Assembly (NCBI GenBank): GCA_028829895.1
Contig: CM054182.1
Location: 63,482,379-63,546,378 of the forward strand
Length of the DNA stretch: 64,000 nt
Source: Sinotaia quadrata
Lineage: Eukaryota; Mollusca; Gastropoda; Architaenioglossa; Viviparidae
Direction of reading: 5' to 3'
The notes under the pieces were generated by a model, which saw nothing but the letters and a program-made list of their open reading frames with translations, searched no databases and had not been told where the DNA came from. The position numbers and the translations under genes were made by a program. Shown here piece by piece: positions 27,301-42,300 of the stretch (positions are counted from its first letter, which is position 1; every line of letters starts with the position of its first letter).

Positions 27301-30300
27301 GCTGCCCAGGAAGCATTGCCTCGCATTGTAGAAATCATGGCAGTAGAACTGGGCTGGAGTGAGGAGAGAAAGAAGGTATTGCTGTGGTTGGTCATTTGCT
27401 AGTGGGTTTACCATTCATGTAGGTGATCCAGAATTTTTTAACCTAGAGCAGGGGTCTCCAAACTATGGCCTGCGGGCTTCTTGCGGCCCGCGGAGACCTT
27501 TTATCTATGGAAAAAATTCCGGAAATTTATGCGTATCCTGCCAAGATCAGCCACCGCTTACTTGGACGTTATGTTTTTACCAAATTTTACCGGCTGATCT
27601 CAATTAATTCATTTTAATATATTTAATTAATATTTAATTAATTAATTACTTTTAACCATATAAAGTAAATTCTAAATTTTTTTATCTCTAATCTCTGAAA
27701 GATGAGAGGGTACAAACAACTCTGACGCACATTCGGAATAAAGGAGCGTTATTGATATGGGTCACTGATTGTTACATAAGTCGGACATATTCTTATTATC
27801 CTGTCCACCGAGTCTATAGTATACGAGCAATCAACCATGACTTAGACAAAGCCAGGAAAACAACTCAGTTATAGCCCAGAGGCTGACAAATTCTAGAATC
27901 TTCCTCACAAACTCCAGAATCATATATAATAAGGGCAGATTTGAGACTGACAAGCCAAGTGCTTGAGATTCGAAATTATGCCAGATCTGTAACTGAATCT
28001 GTGTATAACTTCATCTGATTCAGTGACTGTAAACGAAACTGTGATTTTGTACTGAGTTGTGTATTCGTTTACGGATTATTCAAGAATATTTTGTTGTGAC
28101 GGTATGCAGAACTGTTTCCAGGCGTGCCTCTCTTAACCAGACTTTTACCCACCAGTCATCTTTGATACAGGAACAAGATTACGGCTCACAGGCCGCATCA
28201 GGTGAACCATTATTATGTATTGTTTGTTTAATAACTGTAATCTGTACATGTTTCTCTGATTATTCTTTATCTATTTTCTGATTCTTCCTTAACGTCTTTT
28301 ATTGCCTAAAACTGTATTAGTATCTGTTACATGTCCAGTTTTTATTTAGAGACCCTGCTTAGGAATTTTACAGAACCTTAATTTAATTAGAAAAATTAAT
28401 TTCTCCTCTTTCCCTAAACAGACTGGTTGCTCAAGTTATCTTTCATCTCATATGAAAATGCGTCTTTGTAGTACAGACAAACAGATTCACGAACAGACAA
28501 CTTGTGTACAATAGTCGGTTTGGAAACCGTTAACACTCTCTTAAATCTTTATGCACTCAAATGTTACATTTAGCTCAGTCGATCCCCCATCCAAACCACG
28601 ATTAGGTCTATATGCATAAAAATCACTACGAAAGAGGTATTAACAATAAAAGAATTTAATAATTAAGATTTAACAATAACAATCAATTACGAAGACACAG
28701 CTTCAGATCTAAACTAAGGCAAGTTAATGTGCTTATTTAATCTTTGAAAGTTAATGTTCGAGAAAGTTATATTGCCAGCACATTCCGCTGATTCAGAGTT
28801 CAGTTCAGTTACTTATCTATCTCAGTAGTCTTGATTCGTGTGGACTAAGGTCGGTTCGATCCTTCCACATCAAGCGATGTTGCGTCAAACAGTAGGTAGC
28901 TTCCAGTAACTAGTCGTCTCTCGACTTGTCACGCTAGAGACCCGTCAAAGCATATCATCATCAAAGATGGCGGCACGGTATTGAACATCGTCCGTCCAGG
29001 GTTGAACAAAGGATAAAGTAGAGAAGAAGAAGAAGAAGAACCCGCTCTGAAATGAGTGTTCAATCTCATGAGCGATTTGCGTTTACATTCGCAAATCCTC
29101 CGAAGCACATGACTGATAACAATGCACATAGCTGAGATCTTCGACTATCGCGTCTTTTACAATATATTTATATTCATAAAAGATACAATGTAATTCACAT
29201 GTGTGTTATTTTTAACATTACATGAACGTATGAATTTCCGAACATTTACTTCATCAAAAATGGAATTCATACAGGGAGAACAAAATATAATTCAAATTAA
29301 GCATGAGTGCTTTACAATTTAACAATGAAATTACACGCAAGAGAATCATTTGAATTACATAAAAATTCGCAACGTGCACAGATGTTTCTGCGGCACAAGA
29401 GAATTAAAGTTTATACAAATTAATAATTAAAAGGTTACAATTAATTTATATACAATGAAACTTCTAGACTTAGTCATTCTTTCGAATCACGTGTGTTCGG
29501 AAGAGAATTGCAATAATCCTGCACAAAATACATACATGAATTCATATACAAAAATACAATAGCAAATGCAATAATATTGTAAGAAGTAGACGTGTTACCT
29601 TCTTAAGTAGACTTTACATAAAAGCAACGGGTCCTATGTTCCTTTCTGACTCAGCAATTCGGCGACTAAGATGCTACGTGAGCAGATGTGTGTGTCCGGC
29701 CGGTCTTGTGTGCAATTGAAGTATATTATCGCGTCAAGAGTATTTATTGTAGTGCATGAATGCATCACGTGACTAGATCACGAGGTATGTTTGTTGATCC
29801 GAACTTTCTCAACTGCCTTCTAAAGTTACATAACAGGGTTGAACTCTCTGTTGTTTTTCCCTCATGCTGGTGCACGACGGGAGGGTTCTAACAAAGGAAT
29901 TCAATTCGAATATGATATTCGAGTTTCGGATGTGGGTCAGAAGTTCGTGACACAGAATCTGGTCAGAGTCTGTCACAGTATCTAATTTTGATTTGACATT
30001 TTTTGAGAATTGTTGTAAGATAATATAGAGACTGTACTGACTATTTGCTTAACCATAAATTCCTAGTAATTGTTCTATGGAATTGTATGAACCATTTTTC
30101 TTCTAATTGTTTGAGCTTGATTTGAGATAAGCTGTAAAGAGATTTGTGATCTCTGAGAAATTGCCTTGTGTGAGATTTTGATGACATTTAATTGTAAAAC
30201 TCTTTTAATTGTTATTTATTATTTTTTTTAATAAATTGTTGAACTTTTAACTAACCACTCTTGTTGCTGTGATAGAGAGGTACTTGGCACAGATGATGGG

Positions 30301-33300
30301 TGGGGCTGCTACATGACATAATGACATTAGAAAGACAGTCAAGTGCAAGTTTTATTATAGTTCTTTTATTGCCTAAAACTGTATTAGTATCTAAATTTTA
30401 TTATTGACATTTTTTGAGAATTGTTGTAAGATAAATCAGAGACTGTACTGACTATATGCTTAACCATAAATTCCTAATAATTGTTCTAAATTGCCAATAG
30501 TAAATTGCTAAATAGTAAATTGCCAAATGACATAATGACATTAGAAAGACGGTCAAGTGCAAGTTTTAGGATAGTTCCCGTCATCGATGGAGAGTTAGAC
30601 TGCGTCGGGTGACTTTGTGTGTAAGGAAGAATTATTGTTTGTGTATTATTTATGAATATAATATCATAAATTTATAATTAAGCAATTAACAGACAGTACC
30701 TTGCCACAAATTGTTTCGGGTCATTTGCAGCTATAATTGCGACGAAATTAGTTTGCATAATCAGGTTTTTTGAGCGATATTGTGTGCAAGATACTTTCAG
30801 TTTCACTATTTATTCATGTTGAATTCACTTTATTTTAGTGCCCAGTGATGGCTGAGAAGAGGAAAAGAAAAATAGAAGATAAGTGTTGGCAATTTCAAGA
30901 AGAATGGAATTTGAAATACTTCTTCATCAAATCCGGTGAGAAAGCATTGTGTGTGATTTGCAACGAAACCGTGGCTGCGATGAAAGAATACAAACTGTGC
31001 TGAAAGAATACAAACATCATCAAAGCAAACATCAGGAGAAATGTGCACAGTTGGAGGGTAAAGTCTGTGCCGACAAATTTTTTAAATTACAAAATCAACT
31101 CTCATCTCAAAGGACATTGTTCAGGTAAATCCTCAAATGAAAATGAATCCTTAACTAAGGCCAGTTACCTATGTCCTGGCTAAAAGTGGCAAACCATTTA
31201 CAGATGGTGAAGTAGTGAAGAAATGTTTGTTGAAGGTGGCTGAGGAACTTTGCCCAGAAAAGTCAAAACAATTTTAAAATGTAGCTTTTGGTGCAAATAC
31301 CATTGCCCGCCTTGTTGCAGATGTGGGTGAAAACATTATGACTCAAATAGCGATAAATGCAAGCAAGTTTTGCCATTTTTCAATTGCAATGGATGAATCG
31401 CTGGACAGCTCTTCCACCTCTCAAATGCTTGTGTTCATTAGAGGTGTGGATGAAGACATGAACATAACACAAGAGCTGGCTTCCCTACATAGCATGTATG
31501 GCACTGTTACCAGAGAGGATGAGTTGAAAAAAACTCATTTGCTGATTATAACTTGGACTGGACTAACCTCAGTTGCCTGACTCTGTTGATGGAGGAAAGA
31601 ACATGAGTGGCATAAGAAAGGCTTGGTTGGACAAGTGAAGCAGATGTGTATTGAGAAAAACATTCCACAACCAATGTTCCTGCACTGTATAATTCACCAG
31701 CAAGCTTTGTGTGCTAAATATGTGGACATTAGCAGTGTACTGAATCCTGTGGTGAAGATGGTGAATTTAATAAGGTCACATGGGCTCAACCATAGACAGT
31801 TCAGAGACATGTTGAAAAATACAGACAAGATTTACCATATTACACAGCAGTAAGATGGCTAAGTTGTGAGAAAGTTCTGAGCAGAGTATTTTAAGTTAAG
31901 AAAGAAAATAGGCGACTTCCTGGAAAGTAAAGGCAAGCCACAGCCATTACTGTCTGATGAAGAGTGGGTATGGAAATTGGCCTTTGTTGCAGACATAACT
32001 AGTCATTTAAATTTTCTGAACCTAAAACTACAAGGAGAAGAAAATCTAGTTTCTGATCTATACACCACCTAAAGGCCTTCATATCCAAACTTGTCTTTTT
32101 TTTGGAACAAGTACAGGCCAACAACGTGATGCACTTTCAGCAATGCAAGGTCTTCATGGCTGAAGCAACAGCTGAGTTCCCCATGTCATTTGCATGCGAG
32201 ATCATCAAAGACCTCCAGCTGCAGTTTCAGGAGCGATTTTCTGACTTGGATTCAAAGGCAAAAGAAGTGAGACTTTCAAAACCCATTTGAAGCAGATGTG
32301 GCCAGTTGCCCAGATGAACTGCAGCTGGAGGTCATTGAGTTGCAAGCAAATGACCTCCTTAGGGACAAGTTCAAAGGACTGGTGAGTTTTTACCAGTTTT
32401 GCCCAAAGAAGACTTTCCTAATGTCAAAACCTTTCAATCTTTGGAACGACATACCTGTGTGAACAAACATTTTCAAGAATGAAATACGTAAAGAACAATT
32501 TGAGAACAAACTTGTCCAAATATAATCTCAGGTCACTGTTGATGTTAGGGACATCAAATCTAAAGCCAGAAATGTCTGCTATTTTGGCATCCAGGAAACA
32601 ATTTCACCATTCCCACTAATAGAGGTGTTCATGTGTAGTGTATCAATGTGTTATTAAATAATGACTGAATAAAATAATATTTAAATAAATAATTAAAAAC
32701 AACATTCATGTTTTGATTCTTTTTTTATTTGGACCTCGAGTGTGTAGTCTGCCCCCAAACTGATGTTTGATAGTTATTGCAGCCCTCAGGCTGAAAAGTT
32801 TGGAGACCCCTGACCTAGAGGAATCATTTCTGTAATATATATAGTATTTACATATTCATAAAATTTGTCCCACAGAGTAACTTTTGCAAACTATAAGACT
32901 ACTTACATAAGTAGTGCCTGAATAGTGACTTTTGAGCTGAAGCATTTTTCATCATAAAGTAGTTTTCACTTTATATTCCATTTTAAATAATGTATGCAGT
33001 TACATACTGCTTAAACAAATAAATCAGAGAAAATACATATCTGGAAGAATGGAAATAGATTTAAGTCACTAGCTTGGTTCAGTTTGTATTTGATTTTATT
33101 ATATACTCTTATAACAAATATATCTGAACGTTATCCAGTCTTTAAAAATCAAAGGTCAGCATGACACCATAAAGTGAAAGTATTGATAGTACAGTCACTA
33201 AAAAGAGGTACTAGGTTCATTCAGATTGTCTAAACACTAGATTTAATAAATACTAAAATAGACATAATTTGAACATATGCTTTGATTCCTGTAGGAATAT

Positions 33301-36300
33301 TACTGTCAGATAATGCTTGTTCACTTCATGTATTTGATTTCAAGAATATAAATGACATATATTTTCTAAGACAGGCCCCTTGTAATTTTTTTTTTTAATG
33401 AAACCTTTATTTTTCTTTATTAGGTCATATATCTTGAGGTTATAGTTATTTAGCATTAAAGTTTTTGGTACTTTTATTTATGGCTTTGAGCACAGCCACT
33501 CTTTATTTCCATCTTTTGTCTCTTCATTTACCTTAGACAATTCAGTTTGTTTATTTTTTCAAACAGGAAAATATATATATATATATTTTTATATTTAACA
33601 AGTAGAGAAATTTTTTGTCCAGAATTATTTTGTTTGTAATTGTCACCATACCTATCACATCATTCTGTCTTCTTTGAAATTCTTCTCTTCATCATAATTT
33701 ACATGTTTAAGATGGGAAAGTAACAAAGATCAATCTGGTTTCCTAGGAGGAATTTGAGCGAGCTGAAATATTCTTACGACGGGAGATGGGACTTGACATC
33801 AAAGCAACAAAGCCACCGAAAGCTCAGCTTAACTTCACCAAGGATGAAATCAATCAATATGTCAAGCGCTTCAAGTCCCTAGATTACGAGAACAAAGGTT
33901 TTATCACCATCAATGATTTACGCAATTACTTCAAGGTTTGTGTTTCACAGTATAGCTTTAAATGACATTGCAAACTCAGCAAATGGGCATTTTCTTCATC
34001 ACTTAATTTATCATTTAAAAATCCGAATATGGCTGGTAATGCATAAAATGCATGTAACTTAATAGGTATTCCAAACATATTTTTCAAAATCATTACTAAT
34101 ACTTTAAAAGTATATAGACAGATAGAACTTTTTCTGCTGATTTCAATGATACTAAAATCAAGTTTGTACCTCAATTACAACCAAACTTACGAATTTTTCA
34201 ATATTTAATTTTTCGCAAACTTTTACGCTCAAAAATGAAATTGTACAAATAGCTCACTTTGAAGGTCCACAAAATGAAGAAATGATGAACAATGTAGTTC
34301 AGACTCCACAGAAGTAGTATCCAGCATACAAATATGGCTGAATTTTTTTAAGAGGCTTTACAATGTTATTTTCAAATATACTGTCAGTCAAAATTAGCAA
34401 TTTATTCATTTTCGGGTTGGAAAAAGCTTAAATGCAGTTTACACAAAATGGATGAAATTGCTATAAACGTTAAAACTGTAATAACTCTGCTTGTAATTGA
34501 GCTACAGAGATGCTTTTGGTATCATTGGATTCAGTTTGGAAAGATCGATATTAAGAATGCACTCACTACAGTAAAGAAATCTTCATATTTTGTACACACA
34601 CACACTCAGACATTTGCCAGTCGTTCATCTAATTTAATGCTTTTTCAGTTCAATGATTCTGGTGCTGTCTAGCATGGAACCACAAGAAATGTTCTTATAC
34701 GTTGAATGCACATAATTACATGCTTTCCACAACAACATGTTTCATGTTGTGGTGCTTAACCTAAATAAGCAATTCAATCAGCTGGTAGACCATTATTCCA
34801 CAAACTGCCTTCACTGGACACGGACAGAATTTCATAGTTGCAGTAAAAGACAGCCATTTATTACCTCTACATCATCTTTTCTCAGACAGTCTTTCCACTG
34901 ACATGCTTAAAAAAAATATTTGTTCCTTATAAATCTTTCCCCTATTGAATAGTACAATCTCTTATGGTGGCACACCTAGCTCAAAAAGCATGAAAAATTG
35001 AAAAAATTCAATAACAAAAATTTTATTGGTCTATAGAAAAATGGCTGAATTTTATGAAATTGCTTTTTATTTTTGGACAAATCACAATAGTTTTGAAGAT
35101 ATTTTCAATCAAAGATGTGAGTATGCCAAGGGAGATGTTTATGGTTAAAAAGTTAACTGAAAATCAGTCATTAATTCCGGTTTTTGCAGGACATCTAAAA
35201 AAAACTTTTAAAGATATCTGCAAAGAATTTTGAACACAGTTTAAGGACAACATAATCTGACTTCTGAACCTCTAACGTTTTTATATATTTGACTATAGTT
35301 TAGATATCAAATTATAATTAATTATTTTTTTAACAAATTATTATTTAAATAAAATATGTGCTCCATCAGCTGAATGATTACTATACACTAGCCAGAAATT
35401 ACAGTATATTAATTGACTACCAAATATTTTGTCTATATATTTTAAGGTTTTCTTACAATCTTGTCATATAAAGAATTAACAAATTTTAAGTTTTGGAAAA
35501 TATGTTTATATTAAATAAATAATTTTGATACAAAAATTAGAAATGATATGTACGTACTCATACTCATAATATGAGAAACATAATTACACCTTTCACAAAC
35601 AGTTTCACTAGTTTTGACTATAGAAATTATAACTACAGCTTTCAACAGATAATTTGGCTTAAAACATTAAGAACCAGAATTAGATTTCATTTTAATTGTA
35701 ATTATAATGTTATTCTATTATTTTCTTTTTATTATTATTATTATTTCTGACGTAAGGTTTTTCTTTCTTTTTTTCTTTTTTTTTTTTTTTTTGCTGTTTG
35801 AATCTATTTAAATGTTAGTTTGCTTTATATCTAATAACTTTGTTTGTAGAAAATTGGAGAGAGGGTATCTGAAGATGAATTGCATGATATTCTCAGTGAA
35901 GTGGACCTCACTCGCAATGCACAAGTGGACCTAGGAGAGTTCCTGCAGGTTAGCCGAGAATATTATGTATATAGGAAAATACTATTATTAAGTGTGCTTA
36001 CTATTTTGGTCTCTGAAATCTCAAACAAACTTTGTCTTATACTAAGTTCTAAGCACAGGTTATAATCTTATTTGATTTCACATGCACCAGAATTAAATAT
36101 GACATCATGATTCTAAAACAGATATACAGTCCAGTCTGTTATAGCAAGACTTACTTTACAAATTGTTACAGTGTACATTTGCAAATTGTCAAAGAGTAAA
36201 AGGTTGTATTTTTATAATCATAATAATTTTTTGTTTGTTTGTTCACCTCATACACATTGTTTACCATTTCATTAATTCACTCGAAACAAGTTGTTTAAAA

Positions 36301-39300
36301 AATAAATAAGTGGGTTTTTTTTAATTTCTTTTTAAATTATATGGAATTTTGTTTTATTTAGTTTAAAGTGTGTAGTTACTCACTTGGTTCATTTATTTCT
36401 CACCATCATGATTTTTCCAAGATATAACTAAAGCACAACATTTGTACAAATGGTTCATTTATTTGTTCTCATCATAATGATTTTCCCAAGATATGACTAA
36501 AACACAACATTTGTACAAATGTTTCATTTATTTGTTCTCACCATCATGATTTTTCCAAGATATGACTAAAACACAACATTTGTACAAATGGTTCATTTAT
36601 TTATTCTCACCATCATGATTTTTCCAAGATATGACTAAAACACAACATTTGTACAAATGGTTCATTTATTTATTCTCACCATCATGATTTTTCCAAGATA
36701 TGACTAAAACACAACATTTGTACAAATGGTTCATTTATTTGTTCTCATCATAATGATTTTTCCAAGCTACAGCTAAAACACATTTGTACTATTGGTTCAT
36801 TTATTTGCTCTCACCATTGTGATTTTTCCAAAGCAACAAAAACACATTTGTACACTGAGTTATGGGAGGGTTTGTTTTTTTGTATGTTTCTTTTTTTAAA
36901 AGGGGTAGAGGGGCAATTTAGTTTCTTAAAAAGGAAAAAAATCTAAATTAGCTTTCTGTTATATTTTCACTTGTACGTAGATTTTTAGAAAACAATTTGA
37001 ATGACATGATACACAATAGACGCTGTTTATTGTGATCATTGGCTAATTAACTCATCCAGTTAATACTAATAATAGAATCAGTATTCACAGAATAAATTCA
37101 AATCATCAAAAATTATATTTTTGTGTGTTGTTGTTCATTAGAATCAGATTTCAGTTATTTGAACTCTGAAAACATATATAGTTATTTATCAGAATTTGAA
37201 ATGCCTCGTCTCAATCCAACCACATTAAAAACCCATGGCTACTTAGTGTTATAGATGAACTTCAGTACCAGCTCTTTACCATGCAGATTTATTGCACAGA
37301 TTCTCACTTTTAAGCAAAAGTCAGGAAAAGGAAACCAAAACAATTGTTTATAAACAACACCTTTCAGAAATAATGGAAAAATACTCTGGCTTTGTTATAT
37401 TATCTAAAGTAGGTCATAAGGTTGCAGTTGCTGCAATATCTAAAACAGTATATCTCTCATGTTGCCTTCAAAATCATAGTTCAATATTTTATATTTTTAG
37501 TAGAAGCCAAGTCCTTCTTTGGCCTTAAAACATATTTACGTTTCCAACTCCTCTAACTTTTTCATTCGCTCAGATTCTCTTTCAGTCTTATTAGCTTTCA
37601 AGAACCCTAATAGATCCAGTTCATTGCTACTCTCAGATTTATTTGGGCAGAAAATAAATATTTCACATATTTTCACATATTTCACTTGGTATCACTGACA
37701 GTCGGAGCAGCTTCTTGAATAATCTTGGGATAGCAGGGTGTTGCATTGTTAGTGCTCAGTTCAGAAGTATGTCCATATTTCTCAATCTCTTTCAGTACTT
37801 GGTAAAAATTTATTTTGAATTTAGTTAGAAATGATTTCTCAAACATTTTCCAAATTTAAGCACCAATGTTTTGACCAAACCTGATGTCTAGATATTTTTC
37901 AAAATCTTCATCTTCATGATTAGTGGTGATGAAGTTGATAAAGGTGATTGAATGTAGCGAACCATCTATTGCTTCATCTTCCTCTCATATACCTTTCATA
38001 AAAACTTCTAATTTATACAGAAGCAGATTTTTTGTTTTTAGCTCACTATTTCAATAACTTTACAAAATACTTTTACTTCCATTGCTTAAAGTTTACTAAA
38101 TTAATAAAAATTAACAACAACCTTTAGATGTTATTTAAATTTTTTTTAAGTGCTTTTTTACCCCCTGCATGGTTCAAATGTGGATCTGCTTTGGCCTCAA
38201 GTCCTGTAAAAATTGGAATCGGAGTCAGGACTTTTTTACTGACTCCAATTCCAACTCCACTGATAAACAATTGACTCTGGCTTCATAGCCTTGCTATCTA
38301 CTGTCTGTCTCTCTTTTGCTTACTGTGATTGCTGACTTTCACCTGATGTTGATTAATCAGACAGATAATTTTTTCTTTATCTTGTAAATGTTCTCAGAAT
38401 TATATAATTTATAATCTTTTCTTTTCTCCTTATTTATATTAAATTATTTATTTTACTCCCCCCCTCTTCCAAATGATTCTTCTTTGGGCCTTTGAAAGGA
38501 ATTTGGAGCAATTATAATTCGATAAAAGATATTTTTCAAACAGTATCTGAATGTGATAAATATTACTGCTGGATGTCTTTGTGATAGTGTGTAAACATTA
38601 CATATGTATTTTTTATTCTTTTGTATAACTAATTCAATACTCTGTTTATTGTTATATTAACCTTTTGGCTGCCTCATATTTGGTCATGAAAAAAATCAAG
38701 TATACAGAATATAAATAGGTCTGATTAAAATGACTATATAAAGTGATGATGCTAAGTAAAAGTTTGAAATTTTGTATACATGATTTTTATTATTTTATAG
38801 ATGCAGAGATATTTTTAATTTGTTTTAGGTGATTTGCCCACTTCATCAAGCATGTGTTGATTTGGAAGTATTAAGATTAAAGATAGATACGTCTATTAGT
38901 GTAGGTATAATTCAGTAAATAATACAATAAATAAGAATAAATCAGTTTGTAATACACAATAAAGCTATAAATCATCAGTAATCTTCCTTAAATCACATCC
39001 TGTTGTGTTTATAAACTCTTTCTATATAACTGTTATGGTGTAAGTATATTTCACATAGCTCATGCTATGCTATCTCTACAAAAATTCATGATTTTGTATA
39101 TCTTATTAAATAGCATTCTGCTAGCTTATGTTTGCTATAAGTTTATATAAACTAGTTCCAGGACATAGTGATAAAAGTATATTTAAAGAAAAATGAGTTA
39201 TCCCTTGCAGTTGCAAATTTCTTTTCATAAAATCTGGATTTTGGGGTGATTGCATTTATATAAATTCTTTTTTTATGACTTTTATACACAAATTCTCAGA

Positions 39301-42300
39301 TTTTACATCTTTTGGGTCCAATGTGAATTATTAATCTGCTTTCAGTGAATACTGCAGCACACTCAGTTTTAGGATTACTTCTTACAGTACCAAACATCAT
39401 ATTTCATTATGTGTCATAACTGTAAATCCATACATCATTATATGTATTTATATCATAACTGTAAATCCATATAGTAATGACACTGACATGTTTAATCAAT
39501 TAATGGCTTTAATATAGTTATAGACAGAAAAAATTAGATTTTAAGAAAACTTTTCCACAAGAGAAATTGATAATATTTTATTATCTAATAATTTCTTATT
39601 ATATGCCTAACATCCAAAAGTTTTATTATTTTTCAAAATGTCATGAGTTCAGACATGACTTAATCATGCAATCACTTATCCTAATCAGTTCTAACCTTGT
39701 AGTTGTAGAAGTATGTGAATAGTCCCTTATTTCTAAGCTTGTAGAAATTTGTTAATCACCCATATTTTTTAATTTTATAGAAGTATGCAAACTCATCATT
39801 TCTAAGCTTGTAGAAGTATATAAAGAAACCCATTATTTCTAAGCTAGAAGTTTGTAAACAACCCATTGCTTCTAAGGTTTTAGAAATGTGCTAATAACCC
39901 ATCAGTTTTCAGCTTATGGAAGTATACAGCCCTTAATTTCTAATCTTGTAGAACTATGCAAACAATCAGTCATTTCTAAGTTTATGGGAACAAGCAAATT
40001 ACTCATCCTTTCTAAGTTTGTAGATATCTATATATAATTCCAAATCTTTTTAAGTTTGTAAAAATTATGAAAACAGTTTTCAATTTCTTTCGATAGCAGA
40101 AATAGTAAAACCACAATTATCTATGTTGTGATTATACATAAAACTAATTACAGTAGACTGATAGTCTTGACTTTTATTTATACTATAGACTTATTACCAC
40201 ATATTTTGTTTCAGTTTGGGATATATTTTCAAGAAGAGTATATTTTTATTTAAGGCTAATTCATTCATTCAAGCAATAACAAGATGTGATTCAGTATACT
40301 TTGATATTGCACTTTTTAATAAAAGTCTCCACATATTAAACTAAGACATTTTTGTCAAAGCACTGATCAGTATTTGTTTGTTTTGTTTTTTAAACTCAAT
40401 TATCTGTAAATTTTGGTTATCAAGCTCACCCTGGTGTCAGTAATAATAAAAGTTCTCTTACATCAAATTTAAATGTTCATGCATTTTTATCTCCATTTTT
40501 GGCTGTAAAATATTTGTAGAGTAAGGTTATAATTTTTCAAAATAATAATAATGAAAGAAATTTTAAAAACTTAAAATCATAATTTTAATAAAATTTGGGA
40601 GTAGTTTTCTAATAATTCCTTATGTTTCTCAGAATAGTAAATGTAAAGTTAGAATGAATATTTGCTTTTAAATATTAATTATTAACATTTTTGTTAACCT
40701 TATTAACATAAATATTAATCATATTTATGTATGATTTTTGCCTCTCTAATATGAACACAAAATGCATTCTTTCAGTACCACTTATGAACCATTATTAATC
40801 TCTTCACTTAGCAAGATTTTATTAATGAAAGAAACGAAAACCATTTTAAATTCATTGCCAGAGATTTGTCAGTATTTTACACTAATCGCAAAGCCAGAAT
40901 GAAAGAATAATAGAAAAGAAATAATTAACCCTATAGATATTTAGCATATTTGTCAAGTTGTTACCTTTATTGATCATCCCATAAATTTGATGAATATACC
41001 TGGCAATATGGGCAGTAAAGAGTTTGATTTGAATGTGTTCAGTAACCATCACAGGAAGAAAATAACAAGTCTAATTTTTACGAACTTCATGCTGCTCTTC
41101 ATATTGCATTGTTTAGCAAGCTAATCTGATTTGTACGTATTAACATAATATCATTGGTAAACAGACATTTTGTTTTAATTTTAGACTCTGACTCTGAGTG
41201 TTACAGTAATTAGTAAATTTCAGATTAGTAATAGACATTTTATTTTAAACTTTGAATTTGATGCAGTGAACATTAATTAGTAAAAATTTTGATTAGTACA
41301 ATTTTCTTGTTTATATTTAGTAACAAAAATAAAATTCTTTTTAGGATTTTTACATTTATTTTTTATTTTTAGTATTATTTAGTTTGATATTGATAATACT
41401 ATTATAATTGCAGCCTGACAGTTTGACTAACAAATGTGAATTTATCCCTGTGATATAACTGTTAATTGTTATCTGTTACATAGTAATTAGTACTAAAACT
41501 GGCTAGTGATATCCAGTGTGATATAACTACAGTGGTACCTCGCATAATGAACACAATTCATTCCAGCAATGCGTTCGTTATGCGAGGTGTTTGTTATGCG
41601 AAACACAATATCCCATAGACTTCTACAGGAAATCGTGCAATCCGTTCCACATCGCCGCGAAAAATCAAAGAAATTAGGGGAAAATGAAGACAGGGCAGTG
41701 TTCAGGGGGGAAAGCATTAGTAAGGAAACTCACAAAAGGAGGGTATGATGTTAGGTGTTGATGAGGTAAGATGTTAGGCGTTGATGAGTTGAAATGGAGG
41801 TGGGATGAGGAGGACACACACACTTATGTACAGTTCACACAGATGGCAAAAACACATCAAAGCAAGGAAAAAAAGACAATCAACTGGGGACAAACACGCC
41901 CTGCCTTCATCTGAGCCACGCAAGACACGACTGGCCAGATTCGGCCATTTACTCATGGGATATGCGTTGTTTTCACGGCGTACATACGGTTCGTTATGTG
42001 AAACAAGTTTGTTCTGTGAGTCACGCGGGCATTCGCAATGGTGTTCATTATGTGAGGTACCACTGTATTATGTTTGTAAAAGTACTAAAACTTGCTAGCC
42101 AATTACTGTACAATGTGATATAACTATTATCTGTTACACAGTACTAAAACTTGCTAGCCAATTACAGTGTGATACATGTATAACTATTATCTGTTACACA
42201 TACTAAAACTTGCTAGCCAATTACAGTGTGATATAACTATCATCTGTTACACTACCAAAACTTGCTAGTCATGTGCAATGTGATATAACTATTATCTGTT

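Larger units (their letters stand above)
27441..32820. mobile_element. hAT-family DNA transposon in intron 12 with 8-bp target duplication
   Basis: The element runs from CAGGGGTCTCCAAACTATGG (27449) to its inverted counterpart ending GTTTGGAGACCCCTG (32812). ACCTAGAG is duplicated on both sides (27441-27448 and 32813-32820), the 8-bp signature of hAT insertion. The terminal sequence is typical of Charlie-like hAT elements. It contains a broken transposase gene on the plus strand (30848-32619), a nested insertion (28326-29976) and overlapping internal duplications near 29990-30530. It is too decayed to be active. Confidence 0.93.

Noticed and set aside
36386..36862. Considered as a CRISPR-like array
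   Set aside because: The whole 69-bp unit is repeated with no unique spacers, and the context is a eukaryotic intron.
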